NCBI GenBank assembly: GCA_014549065.1
Contig: JACDOX010000173.1
Coordinates: forward strand, 897,894 to 961,893
Source of the DNA: Cardinalis cardinalis
Lineage: Eukaryota > Chordata > Aves > Passeriformes > Cardinalidae
Reading direction: 5' to 3'
Length of the DNA stretch: 64,000 nt
A program made the translations under genes and the position numbers. The notes under the pieces are model-generated. The model was not told the origin of the DNA and did not search any database. It was given only the letters and a program-made list of their open reading frames with translations. Positions 43,301 to 58,300 of this stretch are shown here, piece after piece; the first letter of the stretch is position 1; each line of letters opens with the position of its first letter.

Positions 43301-46300
43301 CTGCACCAAACAGCCCTCATGGACTTCTCCAAGTGCATCTCTGATGTGCCACTCATTCTTACTGCTCTTANGAGCTGCTACCTACATCCTCCTTTACCCC
43401 CCAACACCCAGAAAGCAAACTCAGCAGAGAACTCAGCAGAGAAGACAGCATTGCCCAGCTGGTGAAATGCAGAGAGACAGATCATGGAACANCTTGGGCT
43501 GGAAGGAACCTTAAAGATTCCAAAGTAAGACTGCAGAGTTGTCCTTTCTTTGAAAGTANTGAGCAAAACAAAACAGGCCAGAAAGTGATGACAGTCCCAG
43601 CAGAGGGACTGTGCCATTTGTGTGGCTCTCTGCCACTGCCAGCTCGAGGGCAGGGATGATGGAGAGTGGGAAAGAGCAGCAAACAGCAGGGAGGGTACAG
43701 AAACCACACCACATTCTACTGACTCCAATAAGCCCCTAAAGCTTTTCTACTTTGCCTTCTTTTGGGAATACTCCAGAGAAGACTTCCCAAAGTGTCTGGA
43801 AAATGTACCCTTTGTGATTACAAAGGGATCTTTTGTGATACAGAGCCAAGAAAGCAGAGACTGGGCCTGACCTCAGAGCCAGTTCTACTGCCAGTGGCAC
43901 CTGTGTGACATCTCCATGGCANCGAGGCTGCTCAGTCCTGGCTGCACTCAGGCATTTGGGAGGTGAAAAGGGACAGAGACAGGGGNNAGAACATGNTGGA
44001 GGGCAGGGCTGCCATTCCCAGGGCCCTTCCCAGGCTGGAGAAAGGGACCAACACAAACCTTGTGAAGCTCAGTGAGATCCAGCACCAAGTCCTGCAGCTG
44101 GGATGGAACAGCCCTGGGCAGCAGCCCTGCAGGAAAGGACCTGGGGCTCCTGGGGGGCAAGGGAAGGGAAGCCACTGCTGCAGAGGTGTCCTGAGAGCAA
44201 ACCATCCCCTGCTCAGCACCTGGGAGGACACATCTGGACACAGATCCTGTTTCAGGGTCCCCACAATCCAAGAGAGATGCCAGCAAAATGGAAACATCCC
44301 AAGGAACAGGGACACACAACAGCCACAGAGAGGTGGAGGGAACTGGGTTTGCTCAGCCTGGAAAAAGAGAAGCCCCAGGAGGAGTCTAATGGCAGTTTTC
44401 CACTACCTAAAGAGTGGTGGGGACAGGAACAGGATGGAGCCAGACCTTTCTCAAAGGTGCACAGTAAAAAACAAAAGCAGGGAATATTCAGTTCAGTGCA
44501 GCAAGGGGAATTCTTACAGGAAATAAGGAGAAAAGATCTCATGAAGAGTGATCAAGTACCAGAACAGGAGCCCAGAGATGCTGTGGTAATCTCCATCCTC
44601 GGGAATTTCCAAAATTCCACGAGCCAAAGCCCTGAGCACTCTGATCTAACTCTGAAGCCAGCCATTCCCTGAGCAAGGGTAGGACTAATGACCTTCCCAG
44701 GTCCCTTGGGACAAAGAATCCCTTGGTTCTTGCTCACCTGGCCTGCATCCAGCCTTTTGGCCAAAGGGGCTTCACCTCTCCTTCTAGGAAGGTCTTCACA
44801 TAATCCTCTAGAGACTGAGCCTTATTCTTGTCAAGGTCATAACCATCCAATTTAATCTTCACCAAGTGGCAAAGCAGCTCCCTGAGGAACAGGAAGATTT
44901 CACACACAGTTATGCAGACTGATCTCCAAGTGGGAAAGGTCATTCTCTTTATCCAGGCTGGATAAATTCACCAAGACACCTGGCTCCTGCTAACACAACC
45001 TTGCACTGCCTCCTCAGGAAAGGAGAAGGGAAAGGCACAGTCCTTGCTCTGTGTGTGCACAGAGAGGAAAGTCTTGTTACCCCTTCCCAGTGTAATCTCC
45101 TGAACCAGCTGAGGCAGCAAGCCAGTGCCAGAGCCACAGGCACCAGTAACAACCACAGAACCNAACCTCTCTGCTGGGAGAAGGGAGGAAGCACAGCTGG
45201 CTATGTCCTACATGAATCAGCAGCACAAACTGATCTGTTCCAGAACAAGAAGAAAAAGACAGCAGGACTGATTTTCCTTTAACCCTTTGCCACTCCCTTG
45301 TTCTCAGCACTCCTTTCTCTGTCAGCCCCAAGTGCCAGGGGCAGCAGAACCCAACAGCTTCAACTGCTTCCAGAACCAGAACCTGGGCTGTCAAGAGTCT
45401 GGGNTGTAGGATGCCAGCAATTCAGCTGAATTCCCTCTGCTCCCAAAGATCTGACTCTATTTTGGACTCTGCAAAGAGGCTCTCACCACTTCTCTCAGGA
45501 TTAGCCTGGGCCTGAAATCAGCTTCAGGGTGAGATGCAATAAATGCAGAAATGGCTTCCACGACCAACACCACGTGCCANGAACCTCCAAGCTGACTGCT
45601 CCTTTGTAAACAAAACACAGACTCCAAAATGCTTCACTGCCAACTGCAAAGAGTAAGACAGGTCATGAATTTGCTTAATATCTGAGTTATTCAAACCTGA
45701 TTTCATCATTCCACTGGAATTTCTTCCGCGGGCCCGCGACACGCTTCCCTCCCTTTTCTTCATCCTCATCATCATCAGAACAAACTCGCTGTTCTTTGTC
45801 TTTTTCCTCTTCCAGCATCCTAAAATGAAGACAGAAAATGTGGAAGTGATCATCCTGCAGGTTCAAGTAGATACTTAATCTACTTAATACTGCAGATTAA
45901 GTATCTCTGAACAGCACTGGACAGAGGTCTCAGTATCAGCAACCTCTGGCTCAGGGTGCAAGCTGAGCTATGGGCTGAAGGTTAGGAAATCTCCCAATAT
46001 TTTGTAATAGAGATGATGGGACTAATCTAGCCTGACTGTTCCCAGGCTGCCATGTTCCTAAGGACATGCCTGCACATGCAAAACCCTTCAGCCAGGCTCT
46101 GGTCCCATCAGTGCTGCTGTAGCTGGCAGGGCCACAGAACACACACAGCTTAGTCAGGCCAATCAATGCCCATCAGCAAATGTAACCCATGGAACAAAAA
46201 GAGGTGGCAAACTTCAGGAGAGCAACCTCCAGGCCACAGGGAGCCTGCTGGGAAAAGCCACAGAGGGGGAATGAGCAAATGAGGAGCTTACTTGGCAAAC

Positions 46301-49300
46301 TTGGCCTGAGTATGGGCTTGGCATTCCTCCTGGTACTTGGCCACCTGCTCTGGCATGGCCCTTCCAATGGCTTCCTTCAGCTTCTGCAGAGGCTCCTTCA
46401 GGCGCCCGCCCTGCAGTGAGCACAGAGCTGTCAGCACAACAGCCAGGACTGGCTGGTAACTCACACAGACTCCCTGGATTTACAGAAGGCTGAGCAATAG
46501 TCTTTAGTAAGAAACTTATACTTTTATACCTTAGTTCATTACAGGTGGAACTGATTAGTGCTTTAATGAAAAGACCATCACCGTTAGTTAATTAAGAAAT
46601 CACCCTTTGGTAAACAAATCTCCATAACACATTCCACATGTTCACAATAGCAGGTGCAGCAAGTTAAGATAAGAATTGTTTCTCATTCTTTTCTCTGATC
46701 TTCTCACAGATTTTTCCCAGAATAATGCCTGGGAAAGTGTCAGAACCCAGGACATCCCTCTGGCTGCCCTGGATGGCTCCAGCCCCTGGGAGGAGGCTCA
46801 GAGAGCTTAGCATGAAGCCAAAGACACCTGTGGCTTTGATTTTAACCCATGGAGAAAATTACCAACTTTATGTGAAGATTTACAAACCACGAGAGTTTAA
46901 GTAGAATGACAGTTAGTTTGTCACAGGGTGAAAAAGTAAAATTTTGAGGTTTTCAGAATGGGGGTTCAGAAGCCAAGATGGAGGGATTTGGGCATGCCTT
47001 GTCCTTCTTTCTTNTTCTTAGCCTCCATATTCTGGGTGATGGTGGCACTTTTGGATTGCTTTAGAGTAGAAACACATTGTCTAANATAGGTGATAGGTAT
47101 TGGAAAATTATTGTAAATAAAGTACAGGGAGNTTTTAGTATAAAAAGTTAACACTGCCCTGAGGGTGGTCAGTGTGCCATGGACAGACCTCAGCAGGTCA
47201 GGAAAAGAATGTTAGATAGATAACAAATAAATAGATAGATAACAAATAAATAGAATAACAAATAAATAGATAGATAANAAATAAAAAAATGTTAGATAGA
47301 ATAACAGATAACAGAGATTAAACAACCTTGAGAACCACAGCTGAAGAANCCTGACTCCTCTTTCAATCTNGGGGCTGGGAAAAAGAGACTTCCTAACACC
47401 TCAGGATCATCTCAGCCACAGAGACTCNGAGAGGAANGTTGTCTGTTTCTCTCTGTGGCCAGAGAGCTGCTNCCACACAGAACACCCCAAACTGTTCCCA
47501 TGGCTGGGACACCAAACTCCAGCCAGCTCCAGCCCCCACCCAGCCACCACGCCGGGCTGGTTCCCCACNGAGGACACAAGGTTTGGGGACAGCAACAGCC
47601 ACGCTGTGCCCAGCAGGGCCACCACCCCCCAGGCCTGGTGGCACCTCCTCACCTGCTCGTAGAGGTAGAGCCTGCGGGCTCTCTTCAGCAGCGTGTCCTT
47701 GCTGCAGGGGAAGAAGGCGGCCAGGTGGGCGTAGACCCCCGAGCGCACCTGGCTGCTGAGCTCCCGCGTCTGCAGCTCGATGCTGGGGACAAACACAGCC
47801 TGAGCAGGACTGCCAGCCAGCCCTGAGCCACCAGGGCCACCCTGAGGGGACTGGGAGGCAGGGACATGTAGAAGCGTTGAGGGGTAGGACAGTTGGGACA
47901 TACAGAGACAGAGATCTCTGCAGCCAGGACTGGAACTTGGGGTTTATTGCAAAGGGCCTGGGTGCAGGGCCCTGCTGGGAGCTGCCAGCCACAGCTCAGA
48001 GCAGGCTGAGAGAAGAGAGGGGCAGAGAGGATGAGAGGGTGAGAGAGTAAAAGGGTAAGAGAGCGAGGTTCCCATTACAATAAAATAAATCCTCTTCTGT
48101 GTTGAATATTCTAATTCTCACTAGCCAATCTAGTACAATATAGAAATCCTATAGCATTTCCATACATCCTATAAGAATCACTACATTACCATATTGTGTT
48201 ACATTTTAAACCCTATAAACTCCTCTTTGGGCCCCTTCTGCCAAGCTATAGGGTCTGCTCTGACCCTTGGAGCTGTCTGCAAGCAGAGGGTGTTGTTCCA
48301 TCAAAAGGGGATCACCTTCAGCTGGCCATGCCATTGTTTTCCAGTTGTTCAGTAACTGAGGGATCTCAAAGCTTGCTTTCATTTCAATCTCACTTACAGT
48401 TTCNATATTCTCAAAATCTTNTGCCAGACAATCATATTTATAAGGCTTTCCTGTTTCATCTTCCNCAACAGGGACAGAGGGATGAAGNACAAGGAAAACT
48501 GTGTGAAGGTTCTCTGGATTCTAGAATCAATAGGTTTTATCCCAAGCTGTGCCTTGAATCTGCTCTAGGAGCAGCTGGAGAAGGAACAGGTGAAGTCTGC
48601 AGTCTCATCTGCTCTCCCTGGCAGCTGCAGGCAGGAGGGTCAGGCAATGAAATGGGAAGTGCACACTGGTTATGTCAGGNGCTGTGGCAGTGGAATTCAG
48701 GACAACACAAAATCAAACTTTATCCCTTGGGTTTCAACTTCCAAGTGAGTAGATGAGAGAAATCAGCATGTGTCAAATCCATCTACNCAAACAGAAATTA
48801 GGAGCCTGGCTTTTTAAGCCACCTCTCAGTGTCAGAAAGTGCAAAAAAGTCAAGTGATTCATCATCACCATTATTAAAGCCACAGAATGCTTTGAATTGG
48901 AAGGGACCTTAAAGCCCATCCAGTGCCACCCCTGCCATGGCAGGGACACCTCCCACTGTCCCAGGTCACTCCAAGCCCTGCCCAGCCTGGCCTTGGGCAC
49001 TGCCAGGGATCCAGGGGCAGCCCCAGCTGCTCTGGGCACCCTGTGCCAGGGCCTGCCCACCCTNCCAGGGAACAATTCCTCATTCCCAATATCCCATCCA
49101 GCCCTGCCCTCTGGCAGTGGGAGCCATTCCCTGTGTCCTGTCCCTCCATCCCTTGTCCCCAGTCCCTNTGCAGCTCTCCTGGAGCCCCTTCAGGCCCTGG
49201 CAGGGGCTCTGAGGTGTCCCTGGAGCCTTCTCCTGTCCAGGTGAGCACCCCCAGCTCTCCCAGCCTGGCTCCAGAGGGGCTCCAGCCCTTGGGGCATCTC

Positions 49301-52300
49301 CATGGGCTCCCCTGGACTCTCTCCAGCAGCTCCAGGTCCTGGCTGTGTTGGTCCCAGGGCTGGGACAGCTCTGCAGCTGGGGTCTCACCTGAGGGGGCAG
49401 AGGGGCAGAATCCCCCCCTTCCATGCTGGCCATGCTGGAGGAGTTTCAGCTCAGCCCAGCCCAGCCCAGGGGGGTTTCTGGGTGCACAGAGGGGGGAACA
49501 TGTCCAGCCTCTCACCCACCAACAGCCCAAACTCTTCTCTCAATCTGTATTCATGTCTGGGGTTCCCCTGATNCAAACTGTGCAGCAAAATTGTACAAGT
49601 CTGTCTAAATCTCCTCTGAGTGAGGCTGAAGTGATCAGTTCACCACCAGACAAGAACTCTTAGTGCAGCCAGCACTGGAATGCTGGAAGGTGATAATCAG
49701 CCCTGGAAATGAGAGGGAAACAGAGTCCCAAACTGCCCTTGGCAGTTCCCTGCAAGTGCCTGGATAAACCTTAATGAAATTAAAGCCTGGGTGTCAGTAT
49801 TATTGCACTGATCACAAAACCCTGTGCATTCATCAGCCCTCTCCAGGCTCTGGCAGAAGAATGAAGCCATTATCTGCAGCTGCCTGAGCAACACTGGCAC
49901 TCTGTAATTTGGGCCTCAAAACAGAACAGGAATGGAATTCCTCCAGTTTTCCCAGAGAACCAGTTGAACACAGCAGCCTTATCCCAGTTNTAAACAATTC
50001 TACATGGCATGCAAGTTAAGTAGCAAAAACATACCTGACATCTCTCACAGGGAGAGATTTACTGCTCTTGCATCAAGCTAAACTCACAGGTCAAGTGACC
50101 AAATTTAGGCACATAAATATCAGGCAGCATCTTGAGAACAGGAGGCCTGGATACATTCCCTCCAACACTNTCCTAGCTCATCATATTTCAACAGAAAGCC
50201 ATTTATAGGAGACTTTCATGCTATTCTGGGCTTGTTCTGCCTGGAAGACCTGTACAAGGACAACCCCACAATTCCTGCTGAACCTGCTCCTGAATTTACC
50301 AGAAATGCTCTGCCTAATGCTCTCCTTAAAACACTCTCCTTTCCCACACCTGTCTGCTGGCAGCACTTACTCCAGTATGATGTTGTTGATTTCCTGAGTG
50401 AAGAATCTCTGCTTGCCTTCTCCCTCAGCAGCTCTGGCAGCCTGNAAGTCAGGAAATAACACAAATCATCAGCACTTCACAGCTGGCACAAGCAACCAGG
50501 TGTCTCCAAAACCACCACTGAACTACTGCAAAACAAGGCACAGCTTTATTATATAAATTCTGTCACAGTTCACAGAAGTGTGAACCTCCCCAGCTCAAGT
50601 CCAACCCTGCCTGACCTGGTAGCACCTGGTGACCTTCCCAGCCTGGATTCTCCTCTCCAGATGCACTGGAGTCACCACTCTGGAGTGAAGAGTCCTTTGT
50701 TTCCTGGGACAAAGGAGGTGACTTCTCTGGCAAACTTGCCATGGGGACAACAACAGCTTCAGGGCATGGTTTTAACTTCTCAGTAGATGGAGGAATGTGA
50801 GCTCAGAGCTTGTCCCTGGACCAGGAAAGCTCAAACTAATCAAATCTAAGGAAGGTTGAGGAGACTAATCACCAGGTTTTCTAGATCCATCTGGAAACTA
50901 AGCCAAGACATCAAGAGAGAAGAGTCACAGCCACAGGGGATGTGTTACTCCCAGTCAACACCATGGAAACAAAAAAAGTCCNGTTCAGGAAGCTTCCAGA
51001 GCTGTGACTGCAGCTCACAAAGTGCTGCCCAAAAACATCACACCCATGAAAAATATGTCCAGCAGGAAAATAATTCCAAGAGATGAATGAGATAGTAACA
51101 AATTGCCAAGAGCTTTCAGTTTTTTCTGAGTGGGGATATAAACAAAACTGGGATTTGGCACAAGGCACCNCCATGAGTTAGTGATTCCTTGCACAGGGAA
51201 GCAGACCAGGAGATGATTTTGAAATCCCATGATTTACCACTCCAAAGTTGAGGCAGGCAAGCAATTAATTTATGCCCAGAGGGTGAACATTCCTCCCTGC
51301 CAGCAGCAGGTGATGTCAAAGGAGAAGGCTCAATGCTAAGGAGAATCCTCAACAGGAAAATTACTCAGGAAGGAGAGGGTTAAAGTCAAAGCAGTTCAAG
51401 TAGAAGAGGCAATGCCTGGAGGCTCCGTTTAACTCAGGAGATGCTCCCACCTCNGGGATGAAGAGACCTGGCTCTCAGGCAGAGGTCCAGCACCTCTTCA
51501 GTGCCACCTGAGCTCATGTCCCACAGCCCTGACTGACCCACAGGCTTCAGTTTCTTTCTTCTCTTAACATCCACAATCCAGCAACAAGAGACACAGCAGC
51601 AGGAAAATCTAAGCAGGGAAATCAGTGGGGACTCTGCTATTAAACTGTTTCACAACACCATAACAATTAACCTGACACCATGGCACTTCCAAAATATTCT
51701 CCTTTAACTCAGATAGAGTCACAAACAGCTGTTTTGGTGCTTTCTGAAACAGAAACATCCACCAAGAGCCCATTATTTTTATCAGCTGTGGCAGTACTTG
51801 CTTCAGTTCCTCCTCCCCTCCCATCTCCTCACTCCCAGTGCACAACTCAGCAGAACAGTTCTCTAAGAGCTGCTTATCTTCAGTGACAGGAGCTACTCAG
51901 CACCCCTCAGTTCAGCAAGAGGTGCTCTAAACTGAAGTGCCCCAGGAGGCAGAACCACCACAGAGCTCCAAGGGCAGGTTTATGACTTAAAATCAGTGTT
52001 TAAAACCACCCCAGCAGCAGGAACACAACCTCCAGCACTTGCTGCCAGGCTGATGGTGACAGCCCTCACACCACAAGGCTGACAGCACACTTTGACAGGC
52101 CAGGAAGGGATCCCTGACCAGCAGCCAGTATTTTCCTTCTCCAAAACAGACTGGAGCTTCCCAAAGCACACCACACTATGGAGAAGGTGGGTGAGCCCCC
52201 CAGGAGCCCAGCTGCAGGAGGAGCTACTGGTGAAAAGACAGAAGATCATCCTTCCAGACATTAATATATTCCACCCCTTTGTTGGAACCCTGGCTGCTGA

Positions 52301-55300
52301 GAATTTGAGACTTTCTGTGCTGCCAGGCACTGACCCCCAAGAGAACACTGCACTGACCTGAGGCTGTGGAGAAGCTTCCAAAATGGAATGGTAGAACTGG
52401 GATTGTGGGTGTGGAGTTTGAACAGAAGTGTGTGATATCAAAGGGTGGGAAGCTCAGAGTTTAAGGGTTTAGAATATAGCAATATATATAAAGCAAGATG
52501 GAGGTTTTAGGGTGGAGGCTGCTCCTTCTTCATCTTCTTCTCCATGGGTTTGGGTGGTTTTGTGTAACTGGATAAAAAGTCCCCACTGCAGCCACAGGTG
52601 GTTGGTTATTGGGTTAAAAGTGAAAATAATTTAGGTGTCATTTCTTAATTGCACAGTTTAGCCTTAAAAGGCCCTGCAGAGAGAGATACATAGACATTTT
52701 CTACCTTGTTAGAGCAAAGCACTGTAGAACTCACAGCTTGTGAGACTGTGACAGAGATGAGAACTGATAAACATCTGAGTCTGACAAGAAATACTGTCTG
52801 GTGATTTAATCCTGACCTTGACAGAAAAGAAGCAAAGACTCCATTACTCCCTAAATGGGACCCCAACAACCAGATGGTAAAAATGGCTGAAGGACTCAAA
52901 CTGCCAAATTGCTGCAGCTTCAGTGGTACCCACACTACAGCAAAGGATCTGCCTGTGACATGGAAATGTTTCTAGCAAATCCTCAAGCCCCATCTACAGG
53001 GCTTTCCAGGCCTTCTCCCAGTGCACAACTGNGGCAGTGCTTTCCAGCTGCACCCTCTTATTTTACACTCACAACACTGTGCACCCCTGCAGTGTCCTGA
53101 CCTGCACAGCACATTAAAAATACGGTGGAATTTTCCACATTAAATTATGGTGGAATTTGTCCTTGTCATGGTTTAACCCCAGCCTGCAACTCAGCCCCAC
53201 ACAGCTGCTGCTCCCTCACCCAGGTGGGATGGGACAGGAAATCACAGAGGTAAAAGTGAGAAAAGCCATGGAATGAGACAAGGCAGTGTAACAGGGAAAG
53301 CAAAAGCCATGCAAGCAAAGAAAACAAGGAATTCTTTCCCCAGTCCCCATGGACAGGCAGGTGTTGAGCCATCCTCAGGACAGCAGGGCTCCATCCATCA
53401 CCTGCATCATGTGGGAAAACAAATGCCACCACTCCAAACATCCCCCTCTTCCTCCTTTTCCCCCAGTTTTATCTGCTGAGCATGACCCCCTGTCTGGGAT
53501 ATCCCTGCTGGGATCCCTGTCCCCTCCCAGCTCCTCCTGCCCCCCAGGCCCCTCACTGGCAGTGTGGGGTGGGAGCAGCAAAGGCCTTGGCACTGGCTGA
53601 GCACTCCCTGCTCAACAACAAAACATCCCTGGGATATCAGCTCCCTTTATAGCACAATTCAAAACTGCCCCAAAACAGACACTCTGGAGAAAATTATCCC
53701 AGCCCAAAGCAGCCCCCAGGCTCAGTAATTCACATTTCAGCCCATTCATGCCAAACTCACTTTGGAAATTACTGCTTGCATCAGGTCCATACTTTTCCAA
53801 GAGGGTAAAGAAGGAATCCTGGTCAGGTGTGATCTCAAGTGTCACATTCAGCACCTGACAAGATCCAGCACTTGGACATCACCTGACATCTGAGCCCTCA
53901 AGAAAAACCCTCAGAGGAAACTGAGTGACACAAAGGTGTGATCCCAGTGGGTCTGAGAAACTCCCACGGGAATGTGCTGTGTCCCTGGGTGCTGCCACAC
54001 ACAGCCAGCAAGGCTGTACCCTNNNNNNNNNNNNNNNNNNNNNNNNNNNNNNNNNNNNNNNNNNNNNNNNNNNNNNNNNNNNNNNNNNNNNNNNNNNNNN
54101 NNNNNNNNNNNNNNNNNNNNNNNNNNNNNNNNNNNNNNNNNNNNNNNNNNNNNNNNNNNNNNNNNNNNNNNNNNNNNNNNNNNNNNNNNNNNNNNNNNNN
54201 NNNNNNNNNNNNNNNNNNNNNNNNNNNNNNNNNNNNNNNNNNNNNNNNNNNNNNNNNNNNNNNNNNNNNNNNNNNNNNNNNNNNNNNNNNNNNNNNNNNN
54301 NNNNNNNNNNNNNNNNNNNNNNNNNNNNNNNNNNNNNNNNNNNNNNNNNNNNNNNNNNNNNNNNNNNNNNNNNNNNNNNNNNNNNNNNNNNNNNNNNNNN
54401 NNNNNNNNNNNNNNNNNNNNNNNNNNNNNNNNNNNNNNNNNNNNNNNNNNNNNNNNNNNNNNNNNNNNNNNNNNNNNNNNNNNNAGCCAGCAGAGCTGTG
54501 CCCTCCTGTCACACACACAGTGTCACACACACACCCTCCTGTCACACATACACACACTGTCACACACACACACCCCCCCACACCCCCTCCTGTCACAGAC
54601 ACACTGTCAGACACACACACTCTCTCCTGTCACACACACACCCTCCTGTCACACACACACATCCTTCGGTCACACACCCACTGTCACACACACACACCCT
54701 CCTGTCACACCCACTGTCACACACACACCCTCCTGTCACACACACACATCCTTCGGTCACACACCCACTGTCACACACACTGTCACACACACACACCCTC
54801 CTGTCACACCCACTGTCACACACACATCCTCCTGTCACACACACACTGTCACACACCCCCCCTCCTCACACACACACTGTCACACACCCACTGTCACATC
54901 CTCCTGTCACACCCACACTGTCACACCCACCCCCCCTCCTGTCACACCCTCCCAGCAGAGCTGTGCCCCCTGCCAGCCCCAGTGCCCCCAGGAGCTGCTG
55001 TACCTGAGCCAGTTCCTTGATCCTTTTCTCCAGGGGGGCTGGCAGCCCCTCGGGGAGGGATGGTGGCTGCTTGAACTCCTGCTCCAAGGCAGGGTCGCTG
55101 CCATCCTCCAGCTCGGGGCAGGGGCTGCCCTCGGGGGACTCGCTGAGGAGCCGCTCCAGGTCCAGCTCGCTCAGGGAGTCCATGGCCGAGGCTGCCTGCA
55201 GCAGGTCACTGTCACTGGCGTGGCCAAAGAGGGACAGCAGAGGGTCAGCCACGGCCTCTGCCTCCCTTGGGGCTGCAGGGTCTGCTGGGGAAGGGGTCAC

Positions 55301-58300
55301 CACTTTCTGCTCTTCGTCTTTTTTCTTCTGAGCATCCTTCTCCTTCTGGAACTTCTTCAGCATCTCCTTGACACTGAGAGCTCCAGAGTATTTCTTCTTC
55401 TTCTTCTCCTTGCTTGCATTTAATGCTGTGAAGCTGCAAACAAAGGGCAGAGGGGGAAAGGGAACTGAATACAAGATCAAGAAGCAGAGAGGGTCCCTTC
55501 TCCCTCAGTTCACTTCAGGCACAATTCCCTGGAAAGTCTTAGCTCCTTAAGCAATTACAGCAGAAAAAGTACTTTACAGCTTCTAAAAGCCTCAGGGNTC
55601 TTTCTGGCCGTTCATCTCAGCTCAGAGAAGTCCATCCTGACTCACTGCAGAGAGGTGCTGGGGCCTAAATCACCTCCACAGAGCTCTGCTTTCNTTTAGC
55701 TACATGAAATTATTGTTATTCCAGCAAGGAAGGTTGGGAAATGCACACTTAGTACAGAGGAACTGAGGCAGGACAGAGTTAGTGTGAAGCTTTCTGCTGT
55801 GTTAAAACCAGGACAGCAAACTCCTTTCCTTACTCACTGAAGGAATCACACACAGATGACACCATGTCAGACACATGGGCTGCTGCTGCCCAAAAGCAGA
55901 TCCATGCAGGAAAAAATAAATTACAAAGAATGGTTAAAAGAAGAAGGAAAAAAATTAGGAGGAAAATACAAGAAATTAATGAAAAGCAACAGATATAAAT
56001 ACTGAAAGAGACAGGCCAGGCAGACCAAAGCATGGACAGAGCTACAGCACAAGATGACTCAGAACAAAAAGAAAAATCANTCCATTTTACAGCCCAAAAG
56101 CTATAAAAGAGCTGAGCACTCATCCAAGAAATACTTTGGGCAGGAGTACAAAGGACTGTCCAGAGAGAGCAGTAACACAGCCTGCCTTGTAACCTCTCCC
56201 TCCCTGGCAGCCCCGAGCCCTTCCCACCTGCCCTTCCTCCCACAGCTTNGTCCCAACAGTTGTCATTTTCCTCTCTCCTCTCCAGATCTATTCCCACTGT
56301 CAGTGCCTAAACAGAGCTCCAAAAACATCACTCCTGCAGCCAGCTATACCTCTTTTTGCTCTGTGGAGACCCTCCCACTGCTGCTGTGGAGCTGTGCTCC
56401 TTCCCTGATCATCCCCTGCCTTTCTTTCCCACTTGGGAAGCAACAGGGGTTTGGAAAATGTGCTGGTGTTTGCAATGTGCATTCAAGCCACCCCACACCA
56501 CAACAGGTTCCTACTGCAGCCACCTGGAACCCTGGAACAAGGTGCTGAGCAGCAAGAATTGCCTCCTCCCCTCCTTACCCAGCTTTTGGAAACTTGGACT
56601 TCTTTGATTTCTTTTCCTTGTCATAAGAATCATCCTTCTTCTTCTTCTTTATTTTTTCACCCCCATCTTTCAACTTCCGTTTCTGCAGAGGGTTAAAAAC
56701 GAGTCACAATCAAAANGTTTCCCCCAACATTACCAGCACTCCCAGAGCCACTTTGGGGCCTCTCCCAGGCATGTGAAAACACAGGATCATTAACCCAACC
56801 TCCAACATCCCTAACCACAGTTCTGGCATGTGCTGCCTTCAGCATTTGACAGCATCCCCATAATGCTGTGACTTCCAGGGTGACAGGGAGCTGCTGCCAC
56901 CTCTGCTCTGGGAACCAGGTAACCCCCCCAGAGTCCTATTCATGCCAGACATGCTTCATTTTACTAAGAAATTTTAGGATACAATGGGATTTCAAATGCC
57001 TATCCCTGTTCTGTCCAGGCCAAGTCACAAAGCTCTCCCACTCTGGATGTTAACACGCTTTCACGCAGCAAGCTCTGAGCTGTAACAGAGGAAATCATTG
57101 AGAAAGCTGCCTTCCTGACCTTGGGACACTTCTTCTTCTTCTCTTTGACATAGTCATCCTCAGACTCAGAGGCCTGCCGGAACTGCAGCGTTCCTGAGTT
57201 GATGTAGAACCCTCCATACTTGGTGGTGAGAGAGGCAGGAACCAGCTCATCATACTGCAAATAACAGAGAATNCTTCACTGGCACTGGGACCTGGTTACT
57301 TCATTCCACAGCTCAGCTGCTTGGAAGNTGCAGTGGGATTCATGGAATCACAAAACATGCTGAGTTGGAAGGGACCCATCAGATTGAGTCCAGCTCCTGG
57401 CCTTGCACAGATACCACAACAATCCCAACTGTGCATCCCTGAGAGCATTGTCCAAATGCTCTGGAGCTCACACAGGCTTGGTGCTGTGGCTCTGAGAAAG
57501 CTGTTCCAGTGCCTAACCATGCCTGGGGAAAGAACCTTCTCCTCATTTCCCACCTAAAGCTCCCTGGCTCAGCTCCTGCCATGTCCCCAAATCCTTCCCC
57601 TGGTCACGAGACTGAGGAGATTGTGCTCCCCCAGGAACACACTGGAATGCCCCCCAGGACCTCCTGCCATGCACCCGCCCCAGAGCTCTCACTCCCTGGC
57701 CCTGGCAGCCTCGTGGCTCAGTCCCAGAGCAGGTTCAGCCTCCCCTCAGCCACCTTTAGGCACTCCCAGCCCCAGCACTCCCAGCCCCAGCACTCACAGC
57801 TTCTGAGTTGTCGATGAAGGAGTCGGACTCATCATAGCCATAGCCCATATCAATCAAATCCTGGATCCGGTCCTTCCTGCGCCTCTTGCCACCCTGAACA
57901 AGAAACAGGGACACTGGGATCACTTTTCCATCCCAGCACCACAGAGATACCCTGACACAGGACAGCAACACTGCCTCCAGGACACAAAAGCCACAGCAGA
58001 ACCAAAGCAGGGCTGGCTCCCACCGCACTGTGCTCCCAGGGTGTGGGAACTCCAGTTTTAAGCCTTGTCATACAGAAACAAAACAGTGCAGCCAAATGAA
58101 AAACTGCCAGCCAGACTCCACACTGAACTGGGTCTGCATCCCTTCAACAATCCTGCCAGGGCTCTCTTCCATAGGGCTTGCTCTTCCCCAAGTGCTCCAG
58201 CAGGTACAGACTCAGTGCTGCAGACATCAAACACACACAGAGTGTGCTAGGGTGACCCTTGGGCCAAATCTGTGTCACAAAACAACACACAACATGCTGC

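Noticed and set aside
48923..49663. 246-codon plus-strand frame
   Set aside because: It lies in a CR1 LINE fragment read antisense. Similar peptides recur in the other CR1 copies.
53925..55423. Plus-strand frames rich in SHTH and HTL peptides around the gap
   Set aside because: They translate the CACA minisatellite and the N block, and then the antisense of UBN1 exon 6. Not a histidine-rich protein.
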